A stretch of DNA of 64,000 nt. Origin: Lucifuga dentata (Eukaryota; Chordata; Actinopteri; Ophidiiformes; Bythitidae). Positions 1 through 12,137 of the stretch are shown here, in pieces (within the stretch, counting starts at the first letter, position 1; every line of letters begins with the position of its first letter). Location of the stretch: the NCBI GenBank assembly GCA_014773175.1, contig VXCM01000474.1:253677-317676 (forward strand), written 5' to 3'. Below the pieces are notes generated by a model. The model searched no databases and was not told where the DNA came from. It saw only the letters and a list, made by a program, of their open reading frames with translations. The translations under genes were made by a program, and so were the position numbers.

Positions 1-280
1 TGATATTTCTTAAACACTCATAATTTATGTGACACACCAAGCTTTACACTGGGTAAGACCACTTAGGTCACAATAAACTAGATGAACAGACAGTAATTAA
101 TTAAATTCATGGCTGCTCATAATACTATCAGCAACCATAATGTCACACATAGAGCTCTAGTCAGAATGTGAACATGTAAAATAGAACAAAAATTCATTGG
201 GGAGTGTAATTCTAAAATAAATTAAATTATCCACAAGAAATTTTCACAAATGGATTTCATAGTGATATAGTGTGAAGTGA

Positions 281-299
281 TATATATATATATATATAT
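281..299. repeat. (TA)n microsatellite
   Basis: Perfect TA run upstream of the first visible sgsm1 exon; positions 1-416 otherwise show no exon and are read as sgsm1 intron. Confidence 0.95.
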
Positions 300-416
300 G
301 TCTATATATATAATGTACTTTTAATTTTAGAATAGTCAAACTGCCATGGTTGAGCCATATGCTCCTTATGCTCTTTTAGCTGCTCCACTAATTATGTGCT
401 ATCTTTTTTCCTGCAG

Positions 417-3400
417 TACTTTCTATGACAAAGAAGCCATGCTGTTAGATCCTGTGGATGGACCAATTCTTGCATCTCTATTAGGTATTTATGAATCTAA
501 TTAACCTACACATTGTTTGACAACTCTAACAGTCAACCTCCAGTTGGTGTGCATTGAACGCGGATAGGTTATCACTAGATTTAAGAGTATCAGGACTTAA
601 AATATGGGGTATATGTATGCCTACTATTTATCAAAGAAAGTGAAATTTAGAATAAACCTATTCACAAAAACAACATTGGATATTATTTTACAGTTGGGCC
701 GTGCGCTTTAGAGTACACCAAAGTTAAGACTGCAGACCATTTCTGGACTGACCCCTCTGCTGATGAGTTGGTACAACGGCACCGCATCCATAGTGGCCAC
801 TGTCGGCAGGATTCTCCTTCCAGACGGCCTGCACTGGTTAGATACTCTGGGACTTAAAAATAAAAACCCAGAATACACTATTCTATGAGATCTCAGCTGT
901 GTAATACTTGTAATGTGACCTTGACCTGTATCAGATCCAGAAGAGGCAGTCCAGTGGTAGCATGGATGATCGGCCCCTCATGTGGGTGAGGGACTATGTT
1001 GAATCACTCCACCAAAATTCCAGAGCCACACTTTTGTTTGGAAAGAACAACGTCCTGGTGCAGCCGGTATGTGTCTTTATTGAGTATAGAGTACAAGCAA
1101 TCAGATATTTTGCGAGATGGCATGTCAAGACAGGATTGTATGCTTTCAAGAAAAGATTGTATATCTGTTAATGTCACTTATTTGAACTGAAATGTATTAT
1201 GAGTTTGTAAGCTCTTACTTGTGCTTGCAGAGAGATGACATGGAGGCAATTCCCGGCTACCTTTCGCTACATCAAACTGCAGATCTCATGACACTGAAAT
1301 GGACCCCAAATCAGCTGATGAATGGCAACGTAGGCGAGCTAGATTCAGAGAAAAGGTTAGACTTGCACACTAAAGAGTATATTATCTATAATGTTATTGT
1401 TAACTTATTAGCTCATATTCACTCATCTTTCAGTGTTTATTGGGACTATGCTATGAGTATTCGTTTGGAAGAGATTGTTTATCTTCACTGTCATCAACAA
1501 GGTAAATTTTAAAACTTTTTTTCTCAACATTGTGACTTTTGGTTAACTACACATTACTCATAGAGTGGGCTTCTGACAGTAATTAAATTCTGTGTTCCTG
1601 GAGAGCGAGAGTTTATTCATCTCACTCTTAATGTGCTCATCTCTCCAGTGAACAGTGGTGGGACAGTGGTTCTCGTGAGCCAGGATGGGATCCAGAGGCC
1701 TCCTCTGCATTTCCCGAAAGGAGGCCACCTGCTCCAGTTCCTCACCTGCCTGGAGACTGGCCTGCTTCCTCACGGGCAGCTGGACCCACCACTCTGGTCT
1801 CAAAGAGGAAAGGTTGGCACGAACAGAGGATAACATAATACTTATATAACCTAGAATTTTGTTGAACTGATGCTTCAAAAGCATCTTTTTCAAATAATCA
1901 TGATAACACATACCGGTAATTATTTCCCAACTGTATTTAAAGTTAGCATTAAGACATCTAAAATCCTTTGATATGTTTGCTAATTTATTTTAGCCAGTAG
2001 ATGTCACTGTGGTGCAGAAGAATACACTGTACAGTTTTATCATAACACATGGCTATGGAGAATTTGTCTAAATATTCAGAATTTCTTGTATATTATTGAT
2101 AAAAAAAAAAAGATAATATATGCTGTCAATTGTAATTTTTAAGCTGTAAGCATGCATGCATAGTTTATGTGATACAATTCTGAAAAATTATTACATGTAC
2201 TATCTTATTAACCTATTAAATCTTCTGAGATAATTTAATAATAATCCCCTCAAAGGAGAATTCCACTTATTTCCCACTGGGGATCCTTTTCTAGCCAAAG
2301 TATTCTTGCCATAATAACAGATTATTATGTTGAAAAGTTTATCACTTATTTCTCCATAGAGCATCACATAGAGTGTTACTGGAGTCTCATAACACAGTTA
2401 CAAAGCATACTTTTTAACAACTTCCCTTCTTTGTTGTAATATTAGCTGATAATCTATATAATCTAGAAAGTACATTATCTTTTCATTCACAGGGTAAGGT
2501 TTTTCCCAAACTGCGAAAGAGGAGTCCACAGGGCTCATGTGATTCTGTCTCAGATAAGGAAGATGATGAAGCAACAGATTATGTGTTTCGGATCCTCTTT
2601 CCTGGCAATCAGATGGAGTTTAGTAAGTGTCTTTAATCTCTCCATTCTGCCTCTCTGTCCTTATCTGGTAAAGCATCATCTGTGATGCTGATATCTTAAA
2701 ACATTACACTCTTAATTCTTATTTACACATTAGATAACATCAGTGAAGATATTACATAGAGTTGGTGGAGACACTATGTACCTTTCTTTAAATTCTTTCA
2801 AATGTTGAACTTAAATATCATACTGGTGATTTTGCAAGTTTAAGCCCAAATAAATACTAGCTACATATATCTTAATTACTGTCAACCATTTTCTAAAACA
2901 TAAAATCAAATTTTAATTTTCCTCTTATTTTGCCAGATCTCCTAATCTTTCAAAATCAAATGTTCTGGTGCTGCGCCCACGTTAAAATTCAGTGTTTCAT
3001 CTGCTAATACGTAAAAGCCATCTTCTCCTATTTCCCTGGCTGAGATATACATTTTCGTCCATGTAGCTCCATATTGGACTGGTAAATTAAGTTATTTAGA
3101 AAAAAAAATGTAATAGGCTTCATTGCATTGTGATAGATTACTTATCTCAACCACATTTTAAGTCTCTACAAGTTGATTTTAATTGCAAATTGGAGAGAAC
3201 TGAAACTAATGGCTGCCTGGATGGTAGGAAAAACAATTATAATATTTACTGTTTTGGGAAATGGTTGTCCAAAACATAACATGTATGTGGGTTGTATGTA
3301 TTGGGCTCAAACATACGTGCAAAACCACCGGTATGGTCCTTTAAGTCCCATTGTGTTAGAACTCACCTCATTTTACTTGCATGATGATCATGATGATAAT

Positions 3401-6400
3401 GAGAGCAGCAGCAGTAGCAGCAATAACAAGATTAATAATGGCTGTTATGGTGTACAGTGGCTCCAGAATTGATGGACCAGGGCATGAACATATGGCAGCC
3501 CGCCCCCCGAAAGTCCTCCTGCTCCTCCTGCTCACAGAATGGCTCACCTGACAGCTCTCTGCCTAATGGCTGTAATCAAGAAAGGTAAGTATTCCCTGCA
3601 GCCTCAAATCTATGTTCTGATTATACCAACTGTCTAAGTTTGGCATTGTCTTACTCTATCAGGGCTCCATTAAAGCTCCTTTGTGACACCATGAAGTACC
3701 AGATCATTTCCCGTGCTTTTTATGGATGTGAGTACAACCGGCTGCGATTTAACTTGGTGAAACAACAATTCCTGTAGATCATTCACATTAGCAAATGATT
3801 GATTAGTAATTACGAAATCGCTTCCCTTTCTCGTTCCTCTCTAGGGCTAGCATACTGCCGTCATCTGTCCACAGTCCGTACCCACCTTTCTGCTCTGGTT
3901 AACCCCACCACTGTCGATCCTGATGTGCCCTGTGATGCCCGAGGAGGCCTCTCTGTGAATGTCTGGGGCAGTTTCCTTCAGGACAGCTCTGTAAGATGCA
4001 CAAGAGTAAAGAATTTAAACTGAAAGAATAGAAATGTCAAATACTGTATATTGTTTGTACATTATTTTTGCTTATTTACTGTGTGATTATACTATGATTC
4101 TCTGGTTTAGGCTTATGATGAAAATGAGATTCATAGACTTGTGTATTTTGGTGGTGTGGCCCCGACACTGCGCAAAGAGGTCTGGCCCTTCTTGTTGGGA
4201 CACTATCACTTCACCATGACTGAGAAATGCCGGCTGGAGGTACATTCCATATGCTGTTCAATAATTATCATGCATGCAACAAGACTGATGCACACACCAT
4301 TTGGAATATTGCAGTCTGAGTGTACACAAGTTTTCTGTTTTAGATTGACGAACAGATGCGGACGATTTATGAACAGACTATGAAGGAGTGGCAGGGATGT
4401 GAGGCCATTGTCCGTCAGAGGGAGAGAGAGAAACATGCTGAGGCGCTTGCCAGATGTTCCTCAGGAGCCAGCGTCGAAAGAGGACCAGTGCAGCGAGACT
4501 CCACCATCAGTACAGATGCAAGTGTGCCCTTTAAACTGCAAAACATGAGAATGTTTTACACAATATCTCCATAATTACAGTAAAAAAAAAAAAAAAAAAA
4601 AAGCACCAGATCAGATATTATATGTATGAAGAGGAAATTGCAAAGCAACTTGGGTCTCTAATGACGGTTCTGTCTTTTTCCTTCTTTTGTGTTGCTTTTC
4701 CCACTCCAGTCCTCTCTAAGTTGCAGCTCAGAGCATCAGAATTCCCACTCACAAAATGATTCCAGCAGTAGCGCACAGGTAGTGCATTACTTACATCACA
4801 AAATTGTCTCTAGTATCTTGTAAAGGACCACATGTGTTAACTACAAATCAAGTAAACACTGCAATTTTCCCCAAGGATCTCAGTTTTTTTTAGATTTATT
4901 TCCTGCCTTCCAAACCGTTATTGGTTTTCACGCATTACAATACACTTGCAAACATGCTTGCAATCGGTAATGCATTGCAGTTAACATGTTGTTGTTATTT
5001 TGTGTTGCACCGCAGTTGCAAATATGGACCATTTTCAAAATTATCCTTGGTGGTGCATTCAAGGACACACTAATATCTAACAATTCATAACATTACACCA
5101 AAAAGCTGAACATTGATAAAGTATGTTATCTGAAAATCAACAATGTCCTTGAACTGGATGAATTGGATGGCCATACAACAATAATGCAGCTTTGATTTAA
5201 AAAAAAAAAAAAAAAAAAAGAGCATGACTAAACGTTCACAGAAATGTAATACACATATCATTTGTCTTTCAACTCTTTGCGAGTTGATTGATAAAATAAA
5301 GTATATGTGATCTGAAATTAATGGGCTGAAACATGCAAAACTACATAATCCTTTAAAATTTGTGCATTTCAGTACTATGCGATACAAAATGTAATGTAAT
5401 TCACGTTCCTTCTGTCACCAGGTATTTGGATCAGTAGAGGGAGTGGATCAGATTGAGACAGAGCCCAGGCCTGAGGAAGAGGAACTGCAACCAAGTAGCC
5501 CAGTGAAAGAGACTCCACATGATTCTGCACAACCTCCTGTTGACCTCTCTCCCCCAGGCCTGTCAGATCAGTGTCCAAGTTTGGACAACAGCCCTCCTCT
5601 AAGTGATTCAGCTGTTGGATCTACAACCTCTCAGCAGACACCAAAATCATCTGAAGGCTCCAGTGAGGCTGGATCAATGCCAGAGAGAAGTCAGCTCCCT
5701 GTCTGTGGCTCAGGAGAGGATGAAATGCAGCCGGTGTCCAAGGAAGAGGCTCCAATGACGGAGAAGACCAATATAACACAAAGTGACGTGGTTGAGGACT
5801 CTGAGATCAGAAAGACACAAGAGGCCCCTGAAGCCAAATATGATGATAAAGAAGCAATACGGTCTTTACGAGATGCCGAGGTCGAAGAGGAAGTCACAAC
5901 AAATGAGCTGTCTAAAGTTTTAAAAGCAGTAGACACAAATATTGATTTGAAAACAGCTCCAGAGAACACTAATATTGTTAAGCTAGAAACAGAGGTTCAT
6001 AATGAATATTTCCAAGCACCTCCACTTGGGCAGACCTTAACTTTTCAAGCACACAAGAGTAAAGAGCTGGAATTGGAGCCATTATGTCTGCCGGCAACTG
6101 AGGAAGATAATTGTTCACCATCTGAAAAAAAGCCTGAGATTTCTGAAAAACCTGAAACCTCACAAATGATACAGGCCTGTAGTGCTGAACCAGAAAGAAA
6201 GGATGCTGAAGAAACAGCTACTGATATAGCCGAAACCAAAAAAGTTGCTGACATGCCACTTGAGAAACCTGGTTTGAATTCACCTGTCAGACAAGTGCTC
6301 AATGCTCTTCAGTCAGCGTCCAGAGGAAGCATTTCTTTATCGTCCCACTCCAGGCAGTCTCCAGACACAGCAGATTCAGATGACTCTCCTTCTGCCTTGG

Positions 6401-9053
6401 AAATGGAGGACATTCCTGCAGGGATAACATGTGTGACGTCTGAGGAAAATAGGGCTAGGCCTTTACTGGGTCTTGCTGCACCCTCTTTTGCTCTGGCCCA
6501 CAGGGAGAAAGCTGGATCAGAAGACCTGGATCACCATTTGGACACAGCTTGTAACACCAGTCCTGAGGGCACAGACCTGGGCCTTTCTGAAGAGGAGCCT
6601 GAGATGGAGAATGTGTCTGCAGAGGTGGGAGGAGATGACAATCATGGTGAATCCTCTCAGTTTTCCTCAGAAGAACAAACATATTCTGTAAGTATTACAA
6701 ATTATTTTAATACAGACATTCTTTTTTCTATCATAAAGATAAACTGATATGATTTGTTTTTGCAGCAAGAGCAACTGGACATGTACTTGATCAACTTACA
6801 TCGCATTGACAAAGATGTCAGACGGTGTGACAGAACGTATTGGTACTTCACTCCTGCTAACCTGGAGAAGTTGCGTAAAATCATGTGCAGGTAGGTTTAA
6901 TGTATTACAGTCTGAAAAGTAACTGAGGTTATAGTTAAAGTCAAGGAGGTAGTAAAAGGACCATACTGGAAATTTTGTATGTTTAAACCCAATAAATACT
7001 GCCCTACACATTATGTTACTGACAACCATTTTCCAATTTCCATAAAACCGTATTTTATTTTTCCTGTTATTTTTCCAAATCCCGTAATCTTTCAAAATTA
7101 TAAGTTCAGGTGATATACCCACCTTAAAATTTAATGTTTCAAAGGCATGCTTGTTTTTAATTTCTCAGTAAAAGCCATCTTCTCCTGTGGACACATACAT
7201 TTTCTTCCGTGCAGCTCTGTGTTAGACCGGTTAAACTTTGGCAAAAATAAGGGCAAAATTTGGTTCACTGTGATGGATTACCTATCTCGCACATTTCAAG
7301 TCTCTACAAGTTGATTTTTATGGCATAGAGGAATGAACTGAAACCAATGGCAGTCTGGAAGGAAGGAAAAACAATTCTAATATTTACCGCTCCAGTGGTA
7401 TGTTTTGGAAAATAGTTGGCAGTAACATAGCGTGTATGCTGGTTGTGGGCTGAAACATGCAAAATCACCGGTATGCTCCTTTAAGGTTTGTCTCAACCCA
7501 AACGTTGAAAAACAACAACACAGTGGCAAATATCTGGTTGTCTTTATAGCTACGTGTGGCAACATTTGGAAACGGGTTACGTGCAGGGCATGTGTGATCT
7601 GCTGGCTCCCCTTCTGGTTATTCTGGATGATGGTCAGTGAATGATTTTTAAAATGAAAATTGTAGAAATATTTCTTTACTTTCTCATCTATATATGCACC
7701 TAAGTAACTTGATGTCTCTGCTTCCCAGAGGTCATGGCATTTAGCTGCTTCACCGAGCTGATGAAGAGGATGAACCAGAATTTTCCTCACGGAGGTGCTA
7801 TGGACTCTCACTTTGCCAATATGCGTTCTCTTATTCAGGTATGATGCACAGACATGAATGCACACTCGACTTAGTGTATACACACACATATGCGTACATA
7901 GGCTGCAGTGTAAAAATACATTTACCATGTTTTCTTTGACTAACTAGATCCTGGATTCTGAGCTGTTTGAGCTGATGCAGCAGAATGGAGACTATACACA
8001 CTTCTATTTCTGTTATCGCTGGTTTCTACTGGATTTCAAAAGAGGTGATAGGAAATAGCTAACTAGTCAGTGCAAAAATGGTCAAATGAACTATACACTG
8101 TACTCTCTTTAGTATTTCATAAAAAGTATACTGACTTTAAACTGATTTATTGCTGTTTTCCACACAGAGATGGTGTATGATGATGTGTTTTCTGTGTGGG
8201 AAACAATCTGGGCAGCGAAGTATACCTCCTCCGATCACTTTGTGCTGTTCATCGCGCTAGCACTTGTGGAGATGTATCGAGACATCATCCTAGAGAATAA
8301 CATGGACTTCACAGATATCATCAAGTTCTTCAATGGTAAGGAATGGAAACTATTGAATTTAAATGATTTTAAACCACCCTAGCTTCTTCCGAACTACACC
8401 AAGCAAATATAAAAGATATAAATTAAATTCTGATAATCATTTCAAGCAAAATGAACCACTTATGTAAGATGATACTTTAGCGACGATAATGGGACCATTT
8501 CAAAATAGCTACAGAAAGTTTTAATAGCAATTTTACAGAGTTAGTTTTCCTGTGAAGGCATTTACTGTTAAAGGAACATACTGGTGATTTTGCATGTTTG
8601 AGCCCAATACATAAAATCTGCAAACACATTAGGTTACTGACAACTATTTCCTCAATAACTCATAATCCCCTATTAATCCCCATTAACTCATTTTAGGTTT
8701 TGGTACTCCTGGAAAATGGTTGGCAGAATGTAATGTGTATCTGGATAATATTTATTGGACTCAAAAACATGCAAAATCACTGGTATGGTCCTTTAAACTC
8801 ACCCTATTAAACTTAACTATTAAATGTTCTCCTTAATGTTGTACATTTCTGAGATTTTATGGTAACATAATATTCCATTCATTTTTCATTTTTTATCAGT
8901 ACTATTTAAAAGGAAATTTATCTCACATTTATTATAAATTATTTATTATAAATTCTCTTCTCAGAGATGGCAGAGCGACACAACGTCCCACAGGTGCTGA
9001 TGATGGCTCAAGACTTAGTCCACAAAGTGCAGACCCTCATAGAAAACAAGTGA
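417..9053 (+). CDS. sgsm1: SGSM1, small G protein signalling modulator (RUN-TBC Rab GAP); 3' part, 5' end outside window
   Basis: Family role: RUN-TBC protein that binds Rap and Rab GTPases and stimulates Rab GTP hydrolysis. Exons read by eye: 417-484, 694-836, 935-1066, 1231-1355, 1434-1501, 1649-1812, 2493-2622, 3458-3584, 3663-3727, 3845-3990, 4111-4239, 4344-4523, 4710-4778, 5422-6687, 6766-6890, 7550-7632, 7729-7838, 7948-8044, 8168-8335, 8965-9053 (TGA). All junctions are GT-AG and phase closes over 1160 codons. The TBC domain starts at 4111 ([14 protein letters not shown]), is split by the 422-codon acidic exon 5422-6687, and resumes with [15 protein letters not shown] (arginine finger) and [13 protein letters not shown] (glutamine finger), ending KVQTLIENK. 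The RUN domain should lie to the left. The donor at 4524 (gtgccc) is weak, so that boundary is the least certain. SGSM2 is the alternative; sequence recall and synteny favour SGSM1. Confidence 0.9.
2811..3344 (+). mobile_element. Foldback/MITE-like element, copy 1 (sgsm1 intron)
   Basis: Bounded by ttaaatatcatactggtga on the left and ggtatggtcctttaa on the right, which are imperfect inverted repeats. Complementarity continues inward (cccaaataaatac... with ...tgtattgggc; ccattttc with gaaatggt), giving TIRs of roughly 85-90 bp. 534 bp long, no coding capacity. Same orientation as copy 2. It fills most of the intron before the exon at 3458. Confidence 0.75.
4821..5355 (-). mobile_element. Foldback/MITE-like element, copy 5, most diverged (sgsm1 intron)
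   Basis: Starts gtaaaggaccaca and ends gggctgaaacatgcaaaact...atcctttaa, matching the termini of the other copies at the expected distance (535 bp). The interior resembles copy 4 in the same orientation (a tgccttccaaaccgttattgg block, then cggtaatgcattgcag, then gttgttattttgtgttg), with much more divergence. It occupies nearly the whole intron between the exons ending at 4778 and starting at 5422. Strand is relative to copy 1. Confidence 0.55.
5422..6687 (+). other. sgsm1: Large acidic, disordered linker exon of sgsm1
   Basis: A single 1266-nt exon in frame with its neighbours (phase 0 on both sides). It encodes a Glu/Asp/Ser/Pro-rich, low-complexity stretch between the two halves of the TBC domain, starting [20 protein letters not shown] and ending SSEEQTYS before [17 protein letters not shown]. 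From memory, human SGSM1 has a linker of roughly half this length here, so the fish exon looks expanded. No folded domain is recognisable. Confidence 0.85.
6952..7484 (+). mobile_element. Foldback/MITE-like element, copy 2 (sgsm1 intron)
   Basis: Left end gtaaaaggaccatactgga, right end accggtatgctcctttaa, with the shared sub-terminal blocks (gttactgacaaccatttt on the left, gaaaatagttggcagtaac on the right) in inverted order. 533 bp, non-coding. The interior shares long blocks with copy 1, including tctctacaagttgattttt and a gaactgaaaccaatggcag-like block. It fills most of the intron between exons ending at 6890 and starting at 7550. Confidence 0.8.
8568..8795. mobile_element. Foldback/MITE-like element, copy 3, internally deleted (sgsm1 intron)
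   Basis: Both termini are intact (ttaaaggaacatactggtga ... actggtatggtcctttaa), and the sub-terminal blocks gttactgacaactatttcc and ggaaaatggttggcag are present in inverted order. The roughly 300-bp centre seen in the other copies is missing, leaving 228 bp that is almost only TIR. It lies in the last sgsm1 intron. Confidence 0.8.
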
Positions 9054-9829
9054 TCTGGGATGCTGCTGTTTAACTGCCATAGATTCTATGTGCTAATTGT
9101 TAAAAGCTTACTGAAACAATTGCATAACAATCATGTATTCAAAGGGGAAAAAATATATTGTTCATGAAATGCAGTATTCAGTAAGCACTGTCGGGACAGC
9201 TGGTCATTAAAACTGCTGATTATTGTGTCCAGTTGCTCCTTTCTTTTTCAAGTGATGCAATTACTGCCAGTAAATTTATTCATGAATTAATGTTCACCTT
9301 GTGAATGTACCCTTATTGAAACTGCTTTAGGAGGTTATTTATTTTGCCTTAAATTTAGCTATATTTTCAGGGACACAACAACCAAATTCTTCATTTTATT
9401 ATTATTTTGTCAGGTCCTACATCTTGTGATACACTTGAATATATTTTCAGTATTTTGATTAAGGTGTAGCTACCAGGGTTATAAATCTTGTTGTAGACTT
9501 GAATATATTTTCCGTACTAATATTTGGTGTTACATATGATTTGGTTTTGTCATTGGAAACCATGCTGAGGTTGATCAATGCTAGACTGTGTACCAGCAGG
9601 TGTAGTCACTGTAGTGCTCCTGATTTGCCATTCTGAGGGCAGATTTAATGTTTCCCTGAGGCTTAATGGCCCTCCTGTGCTTTCAGGCTATCCTGACAGT
9701 ACCTCTGAACTCTCTCCAGTCCAATCTTTCCTCTGGTGGCCAAGCTGACCTCCTTCTTGCATTGATTACTAGGTGATTTAGCCAGTGTAACTTCAGTTGT
9801 TGCCCTCTGGTCACTGCTAGCACTTAGCC

Positions 9830-10075
9830 AACTTTATTTGTATAGACCACACGTTTACAAGCACATGCATCAACAGTTCCCGACCCAGGCCAAGCTCCCT
9901 AAGAAGACAAGGAAAAACTCCATAAAACTGAATATCTATGGGAAAAAATATGGAAGAAATCCCAAGAGAGGCAATTCAGAGAGAGATCCCCTCTCCTCAA
10001 ATGGCCAGGTGTGCAGTAAGAGCTGTAGGGGAGAAAGCAGCCAAATGACAAGGATACAAAACTAAGAGTAACAAT
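9830..10075 (+). repeat. Dispersed repeat fragment, family A
   Basis: Shares with 27365-27605 a colinear series of blocks: ttatttgtata near the start, aaggaaaaa(c/a) tracts, atggaagaaa, gagaggcaattca(g/a)agagaga, and ccctctcctcaaatggcc. Blocks of this type near 'tttatttgtata' and 'aaagggctttacag' are common in fish genomes as dispersed elements. No coding function; short ORFs across it are incidental. Confidence 0.65.
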
Positions 10076-11592
10076 GCAGGAAGACGCAACAACTGAGCTC
10101 TGAGAGACAGTAAGACACCAGTAAGAGTCCAAAAAGACGTAGTCAAGTGAAGTAACAGCCAATCACTTGTTTCTGTGCACAAAAGTGAACTGGAAGCCTG
10201 ATATTTTTGTTTTGGCATTAACTCCTGCTTATAGAAATTCAGCTTATTCTGCTGCTCTTAAACACACAATGTTGTTCAAACATAAGAATTCTGCTGTGGA
10301 ATTTTTTTTTTAGTTCAGTTACAAATTCTGCTTCCTTGTTGTATTGTGAGCTGTTGTAATGGTTAACTGTGAGCTCTTGGTGAACTCAGTGGGGCGTGCA
10401 GTGAAAGCGTGCTTCCTTGCACCTTGCATCTCAGTTTCAGTATTCCCCCCCCCCAAGTTTTCTCTTCCTGATCTTGACCAACTGAATTTACCACCCTCTG
10501 GTCTTTTAGATAACAAGCCTTTTGGCAACAAGGTTTATTCTGATTGCTGTCAATCTACAGTCTGCTGCACATTGTTCTTCACTATTAAATCAAGTACCCT
10601 ATTTCCATAGATGTCAAGTAGCATCCCTCTTTCTGGTTGATAGCCACTCACGTTCCATAACTGTTTTAACCTGAAACCAGAACTATGTCAAGTTCATGTC
10701 CCAATCCTCATTCAGCGCCTTCCCCTACTACATTTACTTCCTTGTAGGAACTTGTGTGCTCCCAGGAACCACGGTACACTGTGTGAATGAGCAGTCAACA
10801 CGTGTTGCTGTAACTCTGTCCGCTCGGTTGCACCTGGAGCTCTCCAGTTCCTCCGAGCACTCGCTTTTTGTGCCGGAGAAACATCACCAGATTTATTTTC
10901 ATACACCTCCTAGCACGGCTGAACATTAACCGCTCACTCAAGAGCCTCAGTTCATTTTCATGTCTCTACTGTACTGCTCAGGCTGTCATAACTTAGACTG
11001 CATGCAAATTTTTATCATCACAAAGCAGGTTCTCACAGCAAAGATTAATAGGACTCTGTTGACGCCATCCTAAGAGGGACCATTCAGTTATATAATAGGC
11101 AACATGCAGTTCATTCATGTGTTGTTAACCGTGGCTTAAATTCCAGCGTTTTGATATCATTGCTAATGTGTTACCATATGATCTTCTATAACATGTCTGT
11201 GTATTACTGTTTGTGACGTGTGTGTTGTCAACAAGTTTACTGTAAACAGTGTTTTAAAGAAATGGAATTTGTTGTAAAGAAAAAAGATAATACATATTTA
11301 TGAAATGCAATACATTGTCTGTATAATGGCTTTATCGGATTAGACGAAAATTAGCCAATGGAAATCTATTTATTTTTTTCAGTGTCCTCTTAACTTGTCT
11401 CCAAGTATAATTAATTTATTGTGTATTAAATAAATAATATATTTTGCAGTGCATGTGCCTTGTGCATTTTTTTGAGAAATGAGAAATACATTTCATTCTT
11501 TTATAAATTACAAAAATTAAGCAGGTATTCAAATAATCAATGTGTGTTTAAAAAAAAAAAAAAAGACTGGCCTTCAACAGATTTATACGATA

Positions 11593-12137
11593 TTAAAGGA
11601 CCATAACGATGGCTTTGCATTGTTGAGTCCAATAAATACTAACCACATAAACATTACATTACTGCCAACCATTTTCAAAATGGTATTACTAGAGAGTTAA
11701 ACTTTCAAAATTATTTTTTCTATCTTTCAGCCAGCCATTGGTTTCAGTTCAATCTAGTACCCTCTAAAAATCAATTTGAAATGTGCTTCAAATAGGTAAT
11801 CCATCACAGCGAAACACAAGCCGTTGTTATATTTTGTTGAAGTTATTTAATTTAACCAATCCAACAGAGCTACATGGAAGAACTTGTCTCCACCAGGGAA
11901 CATAGTTCCAGGAGAAAAGATTATTTTTACCAGAGAAATTAAAATGACTGTGCTAGATGGAATGTTGAATTTTAAGGTGAGTGTATTACTTTAAATGAAA
12001 AAACTTAAAATATTAGGAGCTTTGGCAAAATAACACGAAAACTAAACAGTTTTATGCCTTTTAAAAAAATGTCTGGCAGCAACGTAACAGTCATTTATTG
12101 GGCTCTAACATGCAAAACCACTGGCATAGTTCCTTAA
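11593..12137 (-). mobile_element. Foldback/MITE-like element, copy 4 (2.5 kb downstream of sgsm1 stop)
   Basis: Starts ttaaaggaccataacga and ends catagttccttaa; the interior is the reverse complement of copy 1 (attggtttcagttcaatct, aggtaatccatcacagcg, and an agctacatgg block). 545 bp, no ORF. Perfect TTAA at both outer ends. It lies beyond the likely sgsm1 3' UTR. Confidence 0.8.

Noticed and set aside
1..416. Possible further sgsm1 exon near the left edge
   Set aside because: An acceptor-like tttaattttag occurs at about 330, but no open frame with family similarity and no donor follow it.
7377..7928. 183-codon minus-strand ORF
   Set aside because: It lies antisense to two sgsm1 exons and a foldback element and has no recognisable domain.
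9838..10065. 75-codon ORF with basic residues
   Set aside because: Falls entirely in dispersed repeat family A, and the second copy at 27.4 kb has a different frame structure.
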